NCBI RefSeq assembly: GCF_012027595.1
Contig: NZ_SNUR01000004.1
Location: 1-64,000, forward strand
Reading direction: 5' to 3'
Length of the DNA stretch: 64,000 bases
From: Thermococcus sp. Bubb.Bath
GTDB lineage: Archaea > Methanobacteriota_B > Thermococci > Thermococcales > Thermococcaceae
The notes below the pieces were generated by a model that did no database searches, had not been told where the DNA came from, and was given only the letters and a program-made list of their open reading frames with translations. Below, piece by piece: positions 1 to 9,076 of the stretch (positions within the stretch are counted from its first letter, which is position 1; each line of letters begins with the position of its first letter). The translations under genes were made by a program, and so were the position numbers.

Positions 1-1391
1 GCATACCTAACACCCGGAAGGGCGAACGGGTTGAACTTAACGGTTCCACTTGAATTGACGAGACCGGTCTGCGGGTCACCAACGAGGTTGAGGTCGAGAG
101 CCCACCAAACGGCAATGCTCTTTATCAGGCTGACTGAATCACCGTACTGCTGGACAACGCTCTGGAGCTGGTTGTAGGGAGTCTCGTACCAGTAGAAGGC
201 GTAGTCACCCTTAGCAACTGCCAGAAGGGCAGTCTGAGCGTTGCTGGTACCGTAAACATCAATCTCCTTCCAGTACGGGTCCCATGGAAGCGGCTGGCCA
301 TTGATCTTGTCGGTGGCAAAACCAATCCTCGTGTTGTTGGCGCGCTTGAGGACGACGGTGAGGCCCTTCGGATCGTAACTGTACACGTAGTACGGACCGT
401 CACTTATGAGAATGTTCTTGTAGTTGTCAACCCACTTGATGACGTCGTTGTAACCTTCTTTGGCCATGTTAACGGTTATACCAGCCTGGTCCTCAGTGAC
501 ACCCCACTTCTGGAGGTATGTGTTAATTCCGCTGTTATTGCTAAGCCAGATGGGTATTGGGTTGTTGAGGAGCTTCTGAGCCTCAGCCTTAAAGAGCTGG
601 GCCTGCGTGGGGCTGATCATATCGAGCTGGTAGTCGACACCAGTGGAGGTGCTCCACGAGAACGTCTTGCCGTTAACGCCGTGGGCAACGGCTTCGCTCA
701 TGACGTTGTAGGTCTCCCATGGGAAGGCCGGCTGCTCCATGAAGTTTCCAACGGCGGTGCTCCAATAGTCGTATGGGACATAGAAATCCTGGTAGATGGT
801 GTATTCGATGTAATCGTTAGTGACCTTGTCAACCTTAAGACCCTTAACGAGGGAGAGAACGCCCTGGTAGTTGTTGGCCCAAGCCTGGTCGTAGTACGGG
901 TCGTTTTTGCTGTCTTGGTATGCCCACTCCCAGGTCATGGCGTAGTCGAAGAGGTAGTCGGCTAGGGTTATGGGCTGTCCATCCACCCACTGGCCAAGGC
1001 CGCACTTCCAGGTAACGGCACTCGCAGCCTTCTTACCAGCGTAGGGGTCAATCCACTTCTTCTGGGTTCCGTTCCAGATTATGGCATCGTCCGGAACGGT
1101 GACGTTGGTTGCAACGTTAACGAGCTGGCACTTGTAGTTGTGGTAGTGTGCATCTGGACCCACAACGTATGCCGGGTCATGAAGGAAGTACCAGATGCGG
1201 ACAACGTAGACGTCGGTCATTCCACTGGGTGATGGATTGAAGACACCCATGAAGAGAGAGTTCTGGGACGCGAGCTGAACGATCTTAAGAACGTCGCCCT
1301 GCGGCTCCGCTGCACTTGCTGGTTTTGACACTACAAAAACACTAAACACCATCAAACCCATTATAAACAAACTGAAAACCTTCTTGTTCAT
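1..1391 (-). CDS. Peptide-type ABC transporter substrate-binding protein, 3' end outside window
   Basis: The first 463 codons of a secreted solute-binding protein of the dipeptide/oligopeptide class (SBP family 5). The start begins MNKKVFSLF, followed by a hydrophobic stretch to about residue 25 and a cleavage-like ASA-AEP site. There is no lipobox Cys near it, so anchoring may be C-terminal as in other archaeal OppA proteins. The mature part has the family's block order: an early FNPSP/TDVYVVR segment, WVDGQPITLADYLFDYAMTW and later KILISDGPYYVYSYDPK. A strong AGGAGG ribosome site lies 9 bases before the ATG. It would capture peptides or sugars outside the cell for permeases that should lie beyond base 1. 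The exact substrate cannot be read. Confidence 0.85.
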   Translation of the reverse strand, partial: MNKKVFSLFIMGLMVFSVFVVSKPASAAEPQGDVLKIVQLASQNSLFMGVFNPSPSGMTDVYVVRIWYFLHDPAYVVGPDAHYHNYKCQLVNVATNVTVPDDAIIWNGTQKKWIDPYAGKKAASAVTWKCGLGQWVDGQPITLADYLFDYAMTWEWAYQDSKNDPYYDQAWANNYQGVLSLVKGLKVDKVTNDYIEYTIYQDFYVPYDYWSTAVGNFMEQPAFPWETYNVMSEAVAHGVNGKTFSWSTSTGVDYQLDMISPTQAQLFKAEAQKLLNNPIPIWLSNNSGINTYLQKWGVTEDQAGITVNMAKEGYNDVIKWVDNYKNILISDGPYYVYSYDPKGLTVVLKRANNTRIGFATDKINGQPLPWDPYWKEIDVYGTSNAQTALLAVAKGDYAFYWYETPYNQLQSVVQQYGDSVSLIKSIAVWWALDLNLVGDPQTGLVNSSGTVKFNPFALPGVRY

Positions 1392-1613
1392 ATTCCACTG
1401 CCTCCTTTCAGTTTTGGCATGTCTGCCTTTCACAGGCCATGGCAGCATTAGTTTATACATTCAATCCCTTTTAAGGATTACGATAATCAGAGGGGCTATC
1501 ACCGGGAGGGGCAAAAAATTTTAACGTCAATTAACGAAATGGGGAGCGTTGCTAGCCGGAAAATTTGAAGGAAAATTTTTTATTGATATGAAACAAAGGT
1601 CGTGCGGGCTTCA
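1392..1613. promoter_or_regulatory. Divergent promoter region, solute-binding protein / pyrC
   Basis: This 222-base AT-rich gap separates two divergent genes. On the minus strand a GTATAAAC-like box near 1452-1460 precedes the AGGAGG site of the binding-protein gene. On the plus strand an ATTTTTTATTG box near 1575-1585 would start pyrC transcription only a few bases before its ATG. No clear operator was seen. Confidence 0.4.
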
Positions 1614-2858
1614 ATGCACGAGCTCGTGATAAGAGGAAGGTTCCTAACATCCGAAGGGGTCTTTTGGAGGAGTCTCGGGATAGACCGGGGCGGGATAACA
1701 GAGATTTCAAAGGGTGAGCTTCCGGGAGAGAGGGTAATAGCACCTCAAAAGGAGGCCTTGATACTTCCGGGATTGATAGACACCCACGTTCACCTCAGGG
1801 ACTTCCTCCAAAAGGAGAAGGAAACCGTTGAGAGCGGAACAAAGGCAGCCGTCCACGGGGGGATAACAGCAGTCTTTGACATGCCCAACACGAACCCACC
1901 CGTTATGGACAAGAGGACGTTTGAGAGAAGGCTGGAACTCCTAAAGAAACATTCCCACTCGGATTATGCCGTGGGGTTCCTAGTGGCAGGAAACTGCGGG
2001 GAAGCGGCTTCCGTCGATGCAGATTTCTACAAGATATTCATGGGGTCTTCCACGGGGGGAATATTCTCAGAAGACTTTGAGGCGGATTACTCATGCGCAC
2101 CCGGCCCCGTGAGCGTTCATGCAGAAGACGCGGAGATTATAAGGGATAACCCGAAAAGACCGCCTCAAGCAGAGATAACGGCAATAAAACGCGCGGTAGA
2201 GGTCGCCAAAAAGATTAGGAAGCGCCTTAACATCTGCCACGTATCAACTGGCGAAGGGCTGGAAGAGATACTACAGGCAAAGCTGCCCTGGGTCTCGTTT
2301 GAGGCCACACCCCACCACCTCCTCCTGACCAGGAGAGACTACGAGAGAAATCCATACCTGAAGGTCTATCCTCCCTTGAGGGGAAATGAGGATAGAATGG
2401 CCCTCTGGAGGCACTTTAAAGAGATTCCAATTATAGCCAGTGACCACGCACCCCACACTCCAGAGGACAAGGAAAACGGCGCTGCTGGGATCCCTGGCCT
2501 GGAGACGGAGGTGGCCCTTCTACTGGACGGGGCATCGAGAGGCCTTCTAGAGTACACCGACATCGTGGAGAAGATGCACGACAACCCAATCAGGGCGTTT
2601 GGGATAAATGGAAGGAATTTCGAGGTGGGTGGAGAGGCCACGTTCACCGTAGTAGACCCCAAGATGGAATGGGTTGTTAAACCGGAGGAGTTTTATACAA
2701 AAGCCAAGTGGAGCCCCTGGGAGGGCAAAAAGCTGCGTGGGAAGGTTGTGATGACAATAATCCGTGGAGAAATCGTAATGGAGGAGGATGAAGTTCTGGA
2801 AAAGCCGGGAGGGGTGAGATTGAATGTTAACGGTAACGAGGATAAAAGAAGCCTTTGA
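1614..2858 (+). CDS. pyrC: Dihydroorotase
   Basis: Zinc amidohydrolase of pyrimidine synthesis that interconverts N-carbamoyl-aspartate and dihydroorotate; cytoplasmic, 414 residues. Visible family marks are the metal-binding DTHVHLRD near residue 55, the FYKIFMG lysine region, the HAED and CHVST histidines and the C-terminal ASDHAPHT motif. I chose the ATG at 1614 (MHELVIRG) over a GTG at 1602 because the AAAGGT ribosome site ends one base before that GTG but lies at a workable distance from the ATG, and homologues begin similarly. Its 3' end overlaps pyrK by 35 bases, so the two are almost certainly co-translated. Confidence 0.93.
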   Translation: MHELVIRGRFLTSEGVFWRSLGIDRGGITEISKGELPGERVIAPQKEALILPGLIDTHVHLRDFLQKEKETVESGTKAAVHGGITAVFDMPNTNPPVMDKRTFERRLELLKKHSHSDYAVGFLVAGNCGEAASVDADFYKIFMGSSTGGIFSEDFEADYSCAPGPVSVHAEDAEIIRDNPKRPPQAEITAIKRAVEVAKKIRKRLNICHVSTGEGLEEILQAKLPWVSFEATPHHLLLTRRDYERNPYLKVYPPLRGNEDRMALWRHFKEIPIIASDHAPHTPEDKENGAAGIPGLETEVALLLDGASRGLLEYTDIVEKMHDNPIRAFGINGRNFEVGGEATFTVVDPKMEWVVKPEEFYTKAKWSPWEGKKLRGKVVMTIIRGEIVMEEDEVLEKPGGVRLNVNGNEDKRSL

Positions 2859-3540
2859 TGTAGCGCACAACGTTAAGGCCTTCCGACTCAACAGAAAGTT
2901 TGAGTTTACTCCAGGACAGTTCGTGATGGCGTGGATTCCCGGAGCTGGAGAAAAGCCATTCAGCCTGGCGGATGAGGACATGCTCGTGGTGAAGAAAGTC
3001 GGACCGTTCACGTCAAAGCTCTTTGAGCTTGGAACGGGGGACAGGCTCTGGATACGGGGACCGTACGGTAGAGGTTTTGAGCCAAAAGGGGAGAGAATCG
3101 CGCTCGTGGCTGGAGGGATAGGCATCCCCCCACTTTACGCTCTCACCAAACGGTGGAACAAAAAATTCAAGAGGATCACCTTAATCTACGGGGCCAAACG
3201 GAGGGAGGAACTTGTCCTCATAGACGTGGAGAAATACGTTGACGAACTCATAACGACCACGGACGACGGCTCTTCCGGGACGAAAGGGTTCCCCACGGAT
3301 GTCTTGAGGGAGAGAAAAGACGAGTTCGACTTGGTCTACGCCTGTGGCCCGGAGCCCATGCTGCTGAAGGTTCTGGGGATAATGAATTACAGCCGCGTTC
3401 AGGTCTCGATGGAGAGGCGCATGAAGTGCGGAATTGGTGTCTGCGGGAGCTGCAATCTCGGGAAGTACCTGGTCTGCCGGGACGGACCGGTGTTTAAAGG
3501 AGATGAACTTAGAGAAGTCTTCGAAAACCCGAAGGTTTAA
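2824..3540 (+). CDS. pyrK: Dihydroorotate dehydrogenase electron-transfer subunit
   Basis: Flavin and iron-sulfur subunit that passes electrons between the dihydroorotate dehydrogenase PyrD and NAD; 238 residues. The N-terminal half has the FAD-binding FTPGQFVM segment, the middle has the NAD-site glycine motif GGIGIPPLYAL, and the C terminus has the four [2Fe-2S] cysteines in CGIGVCGSC and LVCRDG. It starts inside the end of pyrC. The partner pyrD is not in the window. The family also includes hydrogenase gamma subunits, but pairing with pyrC and the C-terminal cluster spacing favour PyrK. Confidence 0.9.
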   Translation: MLTVTRIKEAFDVAHNVKAFRLNRKFEFTPGQFVMAWIPGAGEKPFSLADEDMLVVKKVGPFTSKLFELGTGDRLWIRGPYGRGFEPKGERIALVAGGIGIPPLYALTKRWNKKFKRITLIYGAKRREELVLIDVEKYVDELITTTDDGSSGTKGFPTDVLRERKDEFDLVYACGPEPMLLKVLGIMNYSRVQVSMERRMKCGIGVCGSCNLGKYLVCRDGPVFKGDELREVFENPKV

Positions 3541-3577
3541 ATCGATTAAATGGTTATAAAGATGTTAGGGGAAAGCC

Positions 3578-5086
3578 ATGGGCCGCGAGGAGGTTGTTGT
3601 CGATAGAGAGGGCATGAGGGAGGACCTTCTCGGATGGAACATAAAAGAAGTGACAAAGCTCGCATTATCCTATGACTCAGCGTTCCAAATTTTAGTGGAA
3701 CTATTGGAAGATAAGAACCCAATGGTCAGGGCAAACGCCCTCCAAGTAATAAAGGAGATGATAGGGTCCGGAACTCTCACACCCAAGAGAACGTCGATGG
3801 TGATAGACAAAATAATCAAACTTACAAAAGACGACAGCGAGAGGGTAGCCCTAAAGGCGCTTGAGGTCCTAAACAGCCTCCTTGAACGAGGGGAACTGAG
3901 GGAGGAGGAGTACGACAAAGTTACAGAGGCGTTGATGGATATAGTCAAGAGAGGTATGCCCATACTAAGTGAGTACGCCTCGGAGGGTCTTGGGAAAACT
4001 GGAGCAAGCGTGCTGAGGATAGCTAGAAAACTTATAGGGTGGCTGTTCAACCTCATCAGGTCATCCGAGGACCGGCAGGTCCAGAGCGCCGCGATATCGG
4101 CACTAGCTGAGATGGCTCACAGGACGGAGGACAGGAAGATATTCAATGAGATAGTCGATAAAACTGCGGACCTGCTCGAACACACAGACCCATACGTTCA
4201 GGAACGCGCACTCCTCGCCCTCGACAGAATGAGCACCAGAGCAGATATGATGACAAAGAGAAACAGGCTGAAGGTATTAAAAAAGGTCAAGGAAGTTCAA
4301 GGAAACATCAAACTGGCCTCCAAAGCCAACCTCCTCCTGGAGAAGCTGGAGAAGCTTGAAGGGGAAGAGCTCACTGAGAAAGTGGAAGTAAGGAAAAAAC
4401 TTGAGGTAAGCGAGTACGGACCGGATGATGTTGAAAGGCTTCTGGATGCTGGAAGGGCAGATATAGTGGCCGAGATGGCAAAGCTTGACCCGATGGTGAT
4501 GTCTCAAATACTGGAGATGCTAAACTCCGAAGACCCAACGAGAAAAATGGACGCCCTCTGGGTGCTTTCAAGGGTGGTGTCCCATCTTACCCCAACAGAC
4601 GCATACTCGGTGCTCCCAACGCTGGGGGAGCTTTTGAAGAGCAGAAACCCGTGGACGCGAGAAACTGCCGCAGAAACCATGGCAGAGATATACGCCCTCT
4701 ACCCCGGAACGGCAGGCTTTTTCACTTCACTCCTCGATGTCCTTCTCAAGTCCAACAGGCCGGCAGACGTTGAGGGTGCCCTTGAGTTGATAAGCGCCAT
4801 ACAAAAAAAGATGCCCACTGAGGAGTTCAACAGGGCAATAATAGACGTATTGTCCAAACTGATATCGCGGAAAGAGACGAGGGGTGTTGCCCTCCGTTTT
4901 CTAGCCAGAGAATCACAGAGGCTGCTAGAGATGGAACCCGAAACCCTACTTGCTCTAGAGAACACTGTAAAGAGTGTTTATGGGAGGGAAGGCGGGAAAT
5001 ACGACAACATAATAGCGGCGTTAGTTGATGCGATAGATGACATAATCAGGCTGAAAGCTGGAGAAGGGACCGGGAGAGCCCAGTAA
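3578..5086 (+). CDS. HEAT-repeat protein of unknown function
   Basis: A 502-residue all-helical protein built from about ten HEAT-like repeats, with repeated blocks such as NPMVRANALQVI, DDSERVALKALEVL, DRQVQSAAISALAEM and NPWTRETAAETMAEI. It has no signal peptide or membrane segment and is highly charged. Such repeats form curved scaffolds that hold other proteins; I cannot name a partner. It follows pyrK by 37 bases and may be read from the same transcript, though an AT-rich start region (ATCGATTAAATGG) could also hold its own promoter. Confidence 0.75.
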   Translation: MGREEVVVDREGMREDLLGWNIKEVTKLALSYDSAFQILVELLEDKNPMVRANALQVIKEMIGSGTLTPKRTSMVIDKIIKLTKDDSERVALKALEVLNSLLERGELREEEYDKVTEALMDIVKRGMPILSEYASEGLGKTGASVLRIARKLIGWLFNLIRSSEDRQVQSAAISALAEMAHRTEDRKIFNEIVDKTADLLEHTDPYVQERALLALDRMSTRADMMTKRNRLKVLKKVKEVQGNIKLASKANLLLEKLEKLEGEELTEKVEVRKKLEVSEYGPDDVERLLDAGRADIVAEMAKLDPMVMSQILEMLNSEDPTRKMDALWVLSRVVSHLTPTDAYSVLPTLGELLKSRNPWTRETAAETMAEIYALYPGTAGFFTSLLDVLLKSNRPADVEGALELISAIQKKMPTEEFNRAIIDVLSKLISRKETRGVALRFLARESQRLLEMEPETLLALENTVKSVYGREGGKYDNIIAALVDAIDDIIRLKAGEGTGRAQ

Positions 5087-5158
5087 ACCTTAAGTTTTCA
5101 ATATTGGGTTCAAAAAATCTTCTTAAATCTCCCCTTCTATTCTCAAGCGGTGGTAACC

Positions 5159-5518
5159 ATGGAGAACGGGGACGTTATAGTTAAATTGAACGAGATTGAG
5201 GAGCTATTGGATAAGCTTGGGAAAGAACACCCAAAGGAAATAGCCGCATTCTCAAGGTTCCTGCGCGAGACACTCGACAACAAAGCTTTAACCACGAGGG
5301 AGAAGGAGCTCATCGCACTTGCCCTAGGCATCTCGGCTGGCTGTGAGTGGTGCATCTACCTCCACACTCAGAAGGCACTTGAAGCTGGTGCAAAACCGGA
5401 GGAGCTTCTCGAGGCGGGGCTGGTGGCGGTTCTCATGGCAGGAGGCCCAGCACTCATGCACCTCATCCCGCTCACGAAGGCTATAGAAGCCTTCAAAAAA
5501 GAGCATGGGGAAGGGTGA
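5159..5518 (+). CDS. AhpD-like carboxymuconolactone decarboxylase family protein
   Basis: A small 119-residue helical protein of the AhpD/CMD family. The redox pair is visible as Cys-Glu-Trp-Cys in AGCEWCIYLH, followed at +4 residues by the family's His in HTQKALEAG. Members often act as peroxidase partners or thiol-disulfide enzymes; the substrate is unknown here. The ATG at 5159 sits behind GGTGGTAACC, the common ribosome site in this genome; a GTG at 5150 is possible. The next gene, NAC, is convergent, with an 8-base gap between stops. Confidence 0.82.
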   Translation: MENGDVIVKLNEIEELLDKLGKEHPKEIAAFSRFLRETLDNKALTTREKELIALALGISAGCEWCIYLHTQKALEAGAKPEELLEAGLVAVLMAGGPALMHLIPLTKAIEAFKKEHGEG

Positions 5519-5526
5519 GTCCTCTT

Positions 5527-5862
5527 TCATTCTTCCGTGAGCTTCAGGATGGCCTCTGCAAGGTCACCCTTAGCCTCTTCTAGGGCTTTCTTTGCAGCCT
5601 CATAGTCAACCCCGGCCTGCTCCATGACGAGCTTTATGTCTTCCTCGGATATCTCCAGAACCTCACGGACTTCCTCGCTTCCGGGGACTATCTGATAGCT
5701 CTTCTCGCCCTGTGCGATAATTACGGTTATCGCAGGGTCCTTAAGGACTATCTCCTTGCCCTTCATCCTTATGACGACTTCCTCAACCCCTTCGAGCTCC
5801 TCCATCTTGATGCCCATCTGCTTCATGAGCTTCTTCATCTGCCTCGGATTCATTCCCATCAT
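5527..5862 (-). CDS. nac: Archaeal nascent polypeptide-associated complex protein
   Basis: Homodimeric archaeal NAC, a ribosome-bound chaperone that shields emerging chains; 111 residues. It starts [13 protein letters not shown], has the NAC barrel to about residue 65 ([15 protein letters not shown]) and ends in a UBA-like three-helix domain ([23 protein letters not shown]). The reading frame is open further upstream, but an AGGTGATGG ribosome site and alignment with family N termini place the start at 5862, with 5868 as alternative. A TTTTTAAAA box lies about 30 bases upstream on this strand. Confidence 0.92.
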   Translation of the reverse strand: MMGMNPRQMKKLMKQMGIKMEELEGVEEVVIRMKGKEIVLKDPAITVIIAQGEKSYQIVPGSEEVREVLEISEEDIKLVMEQAGVDYEAAKKALEEAKGDLAEAILKLTEE

Positions 5863-6025
5863 CTCCATCACCTGGGAGGAATTGGAAGGGGATTTTAAAA
5901 ATGTTGGGAGAAACAAAATTAAGAACTTCATCCAGAGCTCAAACAGCTCTTCCTCCTTCAATCCGACTTTGAAAACTATCAGAACTTATAAGCTCCAGAT
6001 AAGTATCTTGATGGGGTGAAAATAA

Positions 6026-6214
6026 ATGCCCTTGCCTTCCCCCGATCAACCGGCCCCAACGGATAAAGGCATCTTGCTCGCTGTTCTGGGATTGGCCGCC
6101 CTGGCGGTCTTCTTCTGGGCCCTTTCGAAATGGATGGAGGGATATGCAGAGCGGAAGGAGAAAGAGCTCCAGGAGGAAGTAAAGGAACTTGAAGATGAGG
6201 GTAAGGTTTACTGA
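6026..6214 (+). CDS. Small single-span membrane protein
   Basis: A 62-residue protein with a short proline-rich N terminus, one hydrophobic segment (about residues 15-33, ILLAVLGLAALAVFFWAL) and a highly charged coiled C-terminal tail (KEKELQEEVKELEDEG). GGGGTGAAAATAA before the ATG is a good ribosome site, which supports a real gene despite its size. It probably anchors a small cytoplasmic helix to the membrane. No function is recognised. Confidence 0.6.
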   Translation: MPLPSPDQPAPTDKGILLAVLGLAALAVFFWALSKWMEGYAERKEKELQEEVKELEDEGKVY

Positions 6215-6273
6215 TCTCCACATCACTCAAATTTTCCAAAAACCACTTAAATGGAGAAGTCTTAGTTTTTATC

Positions 6274-6516
6274 ATGGGCACCGAAGTGGTTAGACTGGAC
6301 GAAAACGGCAGGCTGTACCTCCCGGCGTCGCTGCGAAAGAAGTTGAAGGTGAAGGAATTCTACATTGAAGAGAGAAACGGAGAGATAGTTCTCATCCCGG
6401 TCAGGAAAAAGATCGAGAAGTACTGGGGCATCGTGAAGGGAGAGAAGCTGAACGCTGAGGAGATTAACAGGGTGATTGAGAAAGAGACAGAAAAGCTCCT
6501 GAGGGATGAGCTTTGA
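6274..6516 (+). CDS. vapB: VapB-type antitoxin with AbrB DNA-binding domain
   Basis: An 80-residue SpoVT/AbrB swapped-hairpin protein. The DNA-binding part is residues 1-45 (VVRLDENGRLYLPASLRKKL), followed by a charged helix that would wrap the partner toxin. It overlaps the next gene by four bases, the usual toxin-antitoxin arrangement. By analogy it neutralises the PIN nuclease downstream and represses its own promoter. The specific family number cannot be assigned. Confidence 0.85.
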   Translation: MGTEVVRLDENGRLYLPASLRKKLKVKEFYIEERNGEIVLIPVRKKIEKYWGIVKGEKLNAEEINRVIEKETEKLLRDEL

Positions 6517-6881
6517 AGGTCTACGTGGACATCAACGTGATCTACTACGTCCTGACGGCTAACGATGAGTTCGGCCCGAGGGCAAAGGAATTAATCGAGG
6601 GGTACTACGGCAGAATGATAACCTCGGCACTGACCGTCTGGCAGCTCTACATCCTCCTCCGGCGTTCGGGGGCCAAGCTCAGAATAAGCCAAGTTTTGGA
6701 GGATTTGGGCGTAAAAGTCGTTGCCCTGACTCCGGAGATTATCAAAATAGCGGAGGAATGTAAGAAGCTCGACTTCGATGACTCCATACACTACGCCACG
6801 ATGAAGGCACACGGGATTAACGTTATCCTCTCCAACGACAAGGACTTTGACAGAGTTGAAGACGTGAAAAGGCTGTTTTAG
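6513..6881 (+). CDS. vapC: VapC-type PIN-domain ribonuclease toxin
   Basis: A 122-residue PIN-domain protein, probably an RNA-cleaving toxin. Acidic catalytic positions are visible as Asp in VYVDINVIYYVL, Asp in LDFDDSIHYATM and Asp in SNDKDFDRV. The second acidic site after the WQLY block is not obvious, so the catalytic tetrad may be atypical. Translation starts at TTG inside the stop of vapB, preceded by GAGGGATGAGC, so synthesis is coupled to the antitoxin. The whole pair is compact and intact, in contrast to the broken PIN gene at 52.8 kb. Confidence 0.85.
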   Translation: MKVYVDINVIYYVLTANDEFGPRAKELIEGYYGRMITSALTVWQLYILLRRSGAKLRISQVLEDLGVKVVALTPEIIKIAEECKKLDFDDSIHYATMKAHGINVILSNDKDFDRVEDVKRLF

Positions 6882-6918
6882 GTTCATAGAAAGGTAAGGG
6901 AGAAAAGGAAGCCAAAGC

Positions 6919-7947
6919 TCACTCTTTTTTCTCCTCCGGGAACTTCGAGGTCTCCTCGTTTGCTTTCATGATCTTGGCCCTGTATTCCTCGTACTTCTCC
7001 CTCGCCTCTTCCGCCTTCTCATTCTCGCCGAGGTAGTCGTAGGCCTCGGCAACGTGCTTCCACCACATCGGGTCTTCCTCTGCCTCCTCCAGGCAGTACT
7101 CGAGGAACTTCCCGTAGGCTTCCCTGGCGAGCTCCTCCATGCCGAGCTTCCTCGCTATGTTGCCGACGTCCTCCCAGAAGACTCCTTCCTCCTGGGCCTC
7201 GCCTTTGTAGTACTCTAGGGCCTTCTCCCAGGCTTCCCTCACCTTCTCCTCGTTTCCAAGCTCCTCGTAGAGCTTCGCCACGTCCTCCCAGAACCAGGGC
7301 TCCTCCTCGGCGTAGCGCTCCAGAGCCTTGGCGGCCCTCTCCATGTCTCCTGCCTTCTTCCAGTACTCATGGGCCTCCTTGAGGTAGTAGGTGTCCTTCT
7401 CCTTCTCGTAGAGCTGCTCATAAATTTCGGCCGCGTTGGAGTACTTACCGGCCTTCTCATAGGCCCAGGCCGCGCTCTCAAGCCAGCCGAGCTTTATGTA
7501 CATCTCCGCGGCCTTGAGGTAGTCCCCGGCCTTCTCATACTTCCTTGCCGCCTGCTTGTACTTTCCAGCTTTTTCAAGGCTCTTAGCGCTCTTAAAGCGA
7601 TCGATTAGACCGAGGTCGGGCTCGCTGATGTACCAGATTCCGAAGGCAAAGAGTGCTAGGAAGAAGATAATTATTCCGCCAATGACCCAGAGCCCCTTCC
7701 AGACCCAGCTCAGGTAGAGAGCATAGCCGCTTATTGCCGTTAAGACCCCCAGTATAATACCATACTTCCAGCTCTCGGCGTAGAGAGTGAGCGCCGTGAA
7801 GAACAGCAAACCGAGTGTAAGCACCAGGAAAGACAGCAGGAGCACGACCCTGAGGAGACCCGTCCAACCCCAGGCCCAGACTATTCCACCCGCTATTCCG
7901 AGGAGCACCAGAACGAACGTCAGGATGTAAACTTTGAGTTTGTCCAT
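6919..7947 (-). CDS. Membrane-anchored TPR-like repeat protein
   Basis: A 342-residue protein. The N terminus (to about residue 110) has three or four hydrophobic segments starting YILTFVLVLLGIAGGIVWAW. It is followed by a cytoplasmic array of tetratricopeptide-type helical pairs (AGKYKQAARKYEKAGDYLKA, AAWAYEKAGKYSNAAEIYEQ, LGNEEKVREAWEKALEYY) and a glutamate- and lysine-rich tail. It probably scaffolds other proteins at the membrane. It lies downstream of ogt, whose end it overlaps by 28 bases. The partner is not identifiable. Confidence 0.72.
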   Translation of the reverse strand: MDKLKVYILTFVLVLLGIAGGIVWAWGWTGLLRVVLLLSFLVLTLGLLFFTALTLYAESWKYGIILGVLTAISGYALYLSWVWKGLWVIGGIIIFFLALFAFGIWYISEPDLGLIDRFKSAKSLEKAGKYKQAARKYEKAGDYLKAAEMYIKLGWLESAAWAYEKAGKYSNAAEIYEQLYEKEKDTYYLKEAHEYWKKAGDMERAAKALERYAEEEPWFWEDVAKLYEELGNEEKVREAWEKALEYYKGEAQEEGVFWEDVGNIARKLGMEELAREAYGKFLEYCLEEAEEDPMWWKHVAEAYDYLGENEKAEEAREKYEEYRAKIMKANEETSKFPEEKKE

Positions 7948-8471
7948 CTTTTCACCCCCTCAATTTCCAGCAGGAACTCCTTGTAAGACACCTTAGGAGT
8001 GTAATTGCCAATACCATTGGACGCTACCACGCGATGGCATGGGACCACTATGGAATACGGATTGCGCATCATAGCACCGCCAACAGCGCGTGGTGAAGTG
8101 TTTAAGCGCCGCGCCAGTTCACCGTAGGTTATAACCTCACCTCTTTTAACGGTTTTTGTTAGAACCTCGTAAACCTTCCTCTCAAACGGAGTGAGCCCGT
8201 CGAAAGACAGCATTGGGAGGACGTTCACGTTGGGAAGCCTCCCCCTGATGGCGTCAAAGACAGTTTCCGGGAACCTAGAGGCAGCGACGGAAGTATTAAA
8301 AGCCACTCCTCTCCTGGATAGGAAGGAGCCAAGGGTGATGACCCTCTCTCGGAGGAACTCGTCCCCCTCCAGAGAGTACGTTACTCCAAGGACTCCCCGC
8401 TCATCCCAGAGAACGGCCACCTTAATCTCCCTTCCAGCTATGTGAAAATCCCCTACGCTGAGCATCCTCAT
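7920..8471 (-). CDS. ogt: Methylated-DNA-protein cysteine methyltransferase
   Basis: A suicide DNA repair enzyme that moves the methyl group from O6-methylguanine to its own cysteine; 183 residues. The active site PCHRVV is clear, preceded by the helix-turn-helix with SPRAVGGAMMRNPY and the TPFERKVYEVL linker; the N-terminal domain is short and divergent, as in Thermococcales. A TTTAAAC box about 26 bases upstream predicts transcription starting almost at the ATG, so a leaderless start at 8471 is likely; the ATG at 8465 (MLSVGDF) is the alternative. It is divergent from the membrane gene at 8518. Confidence 0.9.
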   Translation of the reverse strand: MRMLSVGDFHIAGREIKVAVLWDERGVLGVTYSLEGDEFLRERVITLGSFLSRRGVAFNTSVAASRFPETVFDAIRGRLPNVNVLPMLSFDGLTPFERKVYEVLTKTVKRGEVITYGELARRLNTSPRAVGGAMMRNPYSIVVPCHRVVASNGIGNYTPKVSYKEFLLEIEGVKRWTNSKFTS

Positions 8472-8517
8472 CGACAAGACTTTAAAGGGGTTGCCTTTAA
8501 ACGGTTGTGGTGAGAGG

Positions 8518-9072
8518 GTGAAGGCAAGAGGTGAGCTGGGACTTTTAACGCTTGGACTCGCACTCATGGCTTACATTGGACTGAGGGTTCCGTGTGAGAA
8601 ACTGCCCTACTTAGCGCCGTACCTTTTCCTGTCCATCCCCGCGGTCAAGAGGAAAGCACTGCCCTACGGGGCTGCAGCCCTTTTCTCGAGCCTGTTCATT
8701 GAATGGAAGCTCACTGGAAGCTACTTGACAGTGGTTGGAATGGCCGCAGCGTTCCTGACGATACCACTGAGGGTAGAGAGGCAGCCCGTGAAATTCTGGG
8801 AGCGGGGCCTGAACGTTGTAATCGCGGGGGCAATAGCGTACGTGGGCATTGTTTCGCCTGACTGGGGGATCAAAGTGGGAAGCCTCCTAGCAGCCCTAGC
8901 ACTCCTCTCCAGCAACAGGGCCTTATCCAGCGGCGGCCTCCTGATGGCGTCGGGGATTCTGATTACCATTCCCCTGGCAAACCTAAGCGATTTAAACCAC
9001 GACATATTCATGTTCTCTTCAACGGCGATCCTCCTGTACTCACTGCTCCATTTAAGGAAGCTCCTGAGGTGA
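8518..9072 (+). CDS. Polytopic membrane protein of unknown function
   Basis: A 184-residue hydrophobic protein with about six membrane segments (for example [27 protein letters not shown] and [17 protein letters not shown]). I see no motif of a known transporter or enzyme. The GTG at 8518 follows GGTGAGAGG, which fits the local ribosome-site pattern better than an upstream ATG at 8491. It ends four bases before panE, so the two are co-transcribed; this does not by itself link it to pantothenate synthesis. Confidence 0.65.
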   Translation: MKARGELGLLTLGLALMAYIGLRVPCEKLPYLAPYLFLSIPAVKRKALPYGAAALFSSLFIEWKLTGSYLTVVGMAAAFLTIPLRVERQPVKFWERGLNVVIAGAIAYVGIVSPDWGIKVGSLLAALALLSSNRALSSGGLLMASGILITIPLANLSDLNHDIFMFSSTAILLYSLLHLRKLLR

Positions 9073-9076
9073 TCAC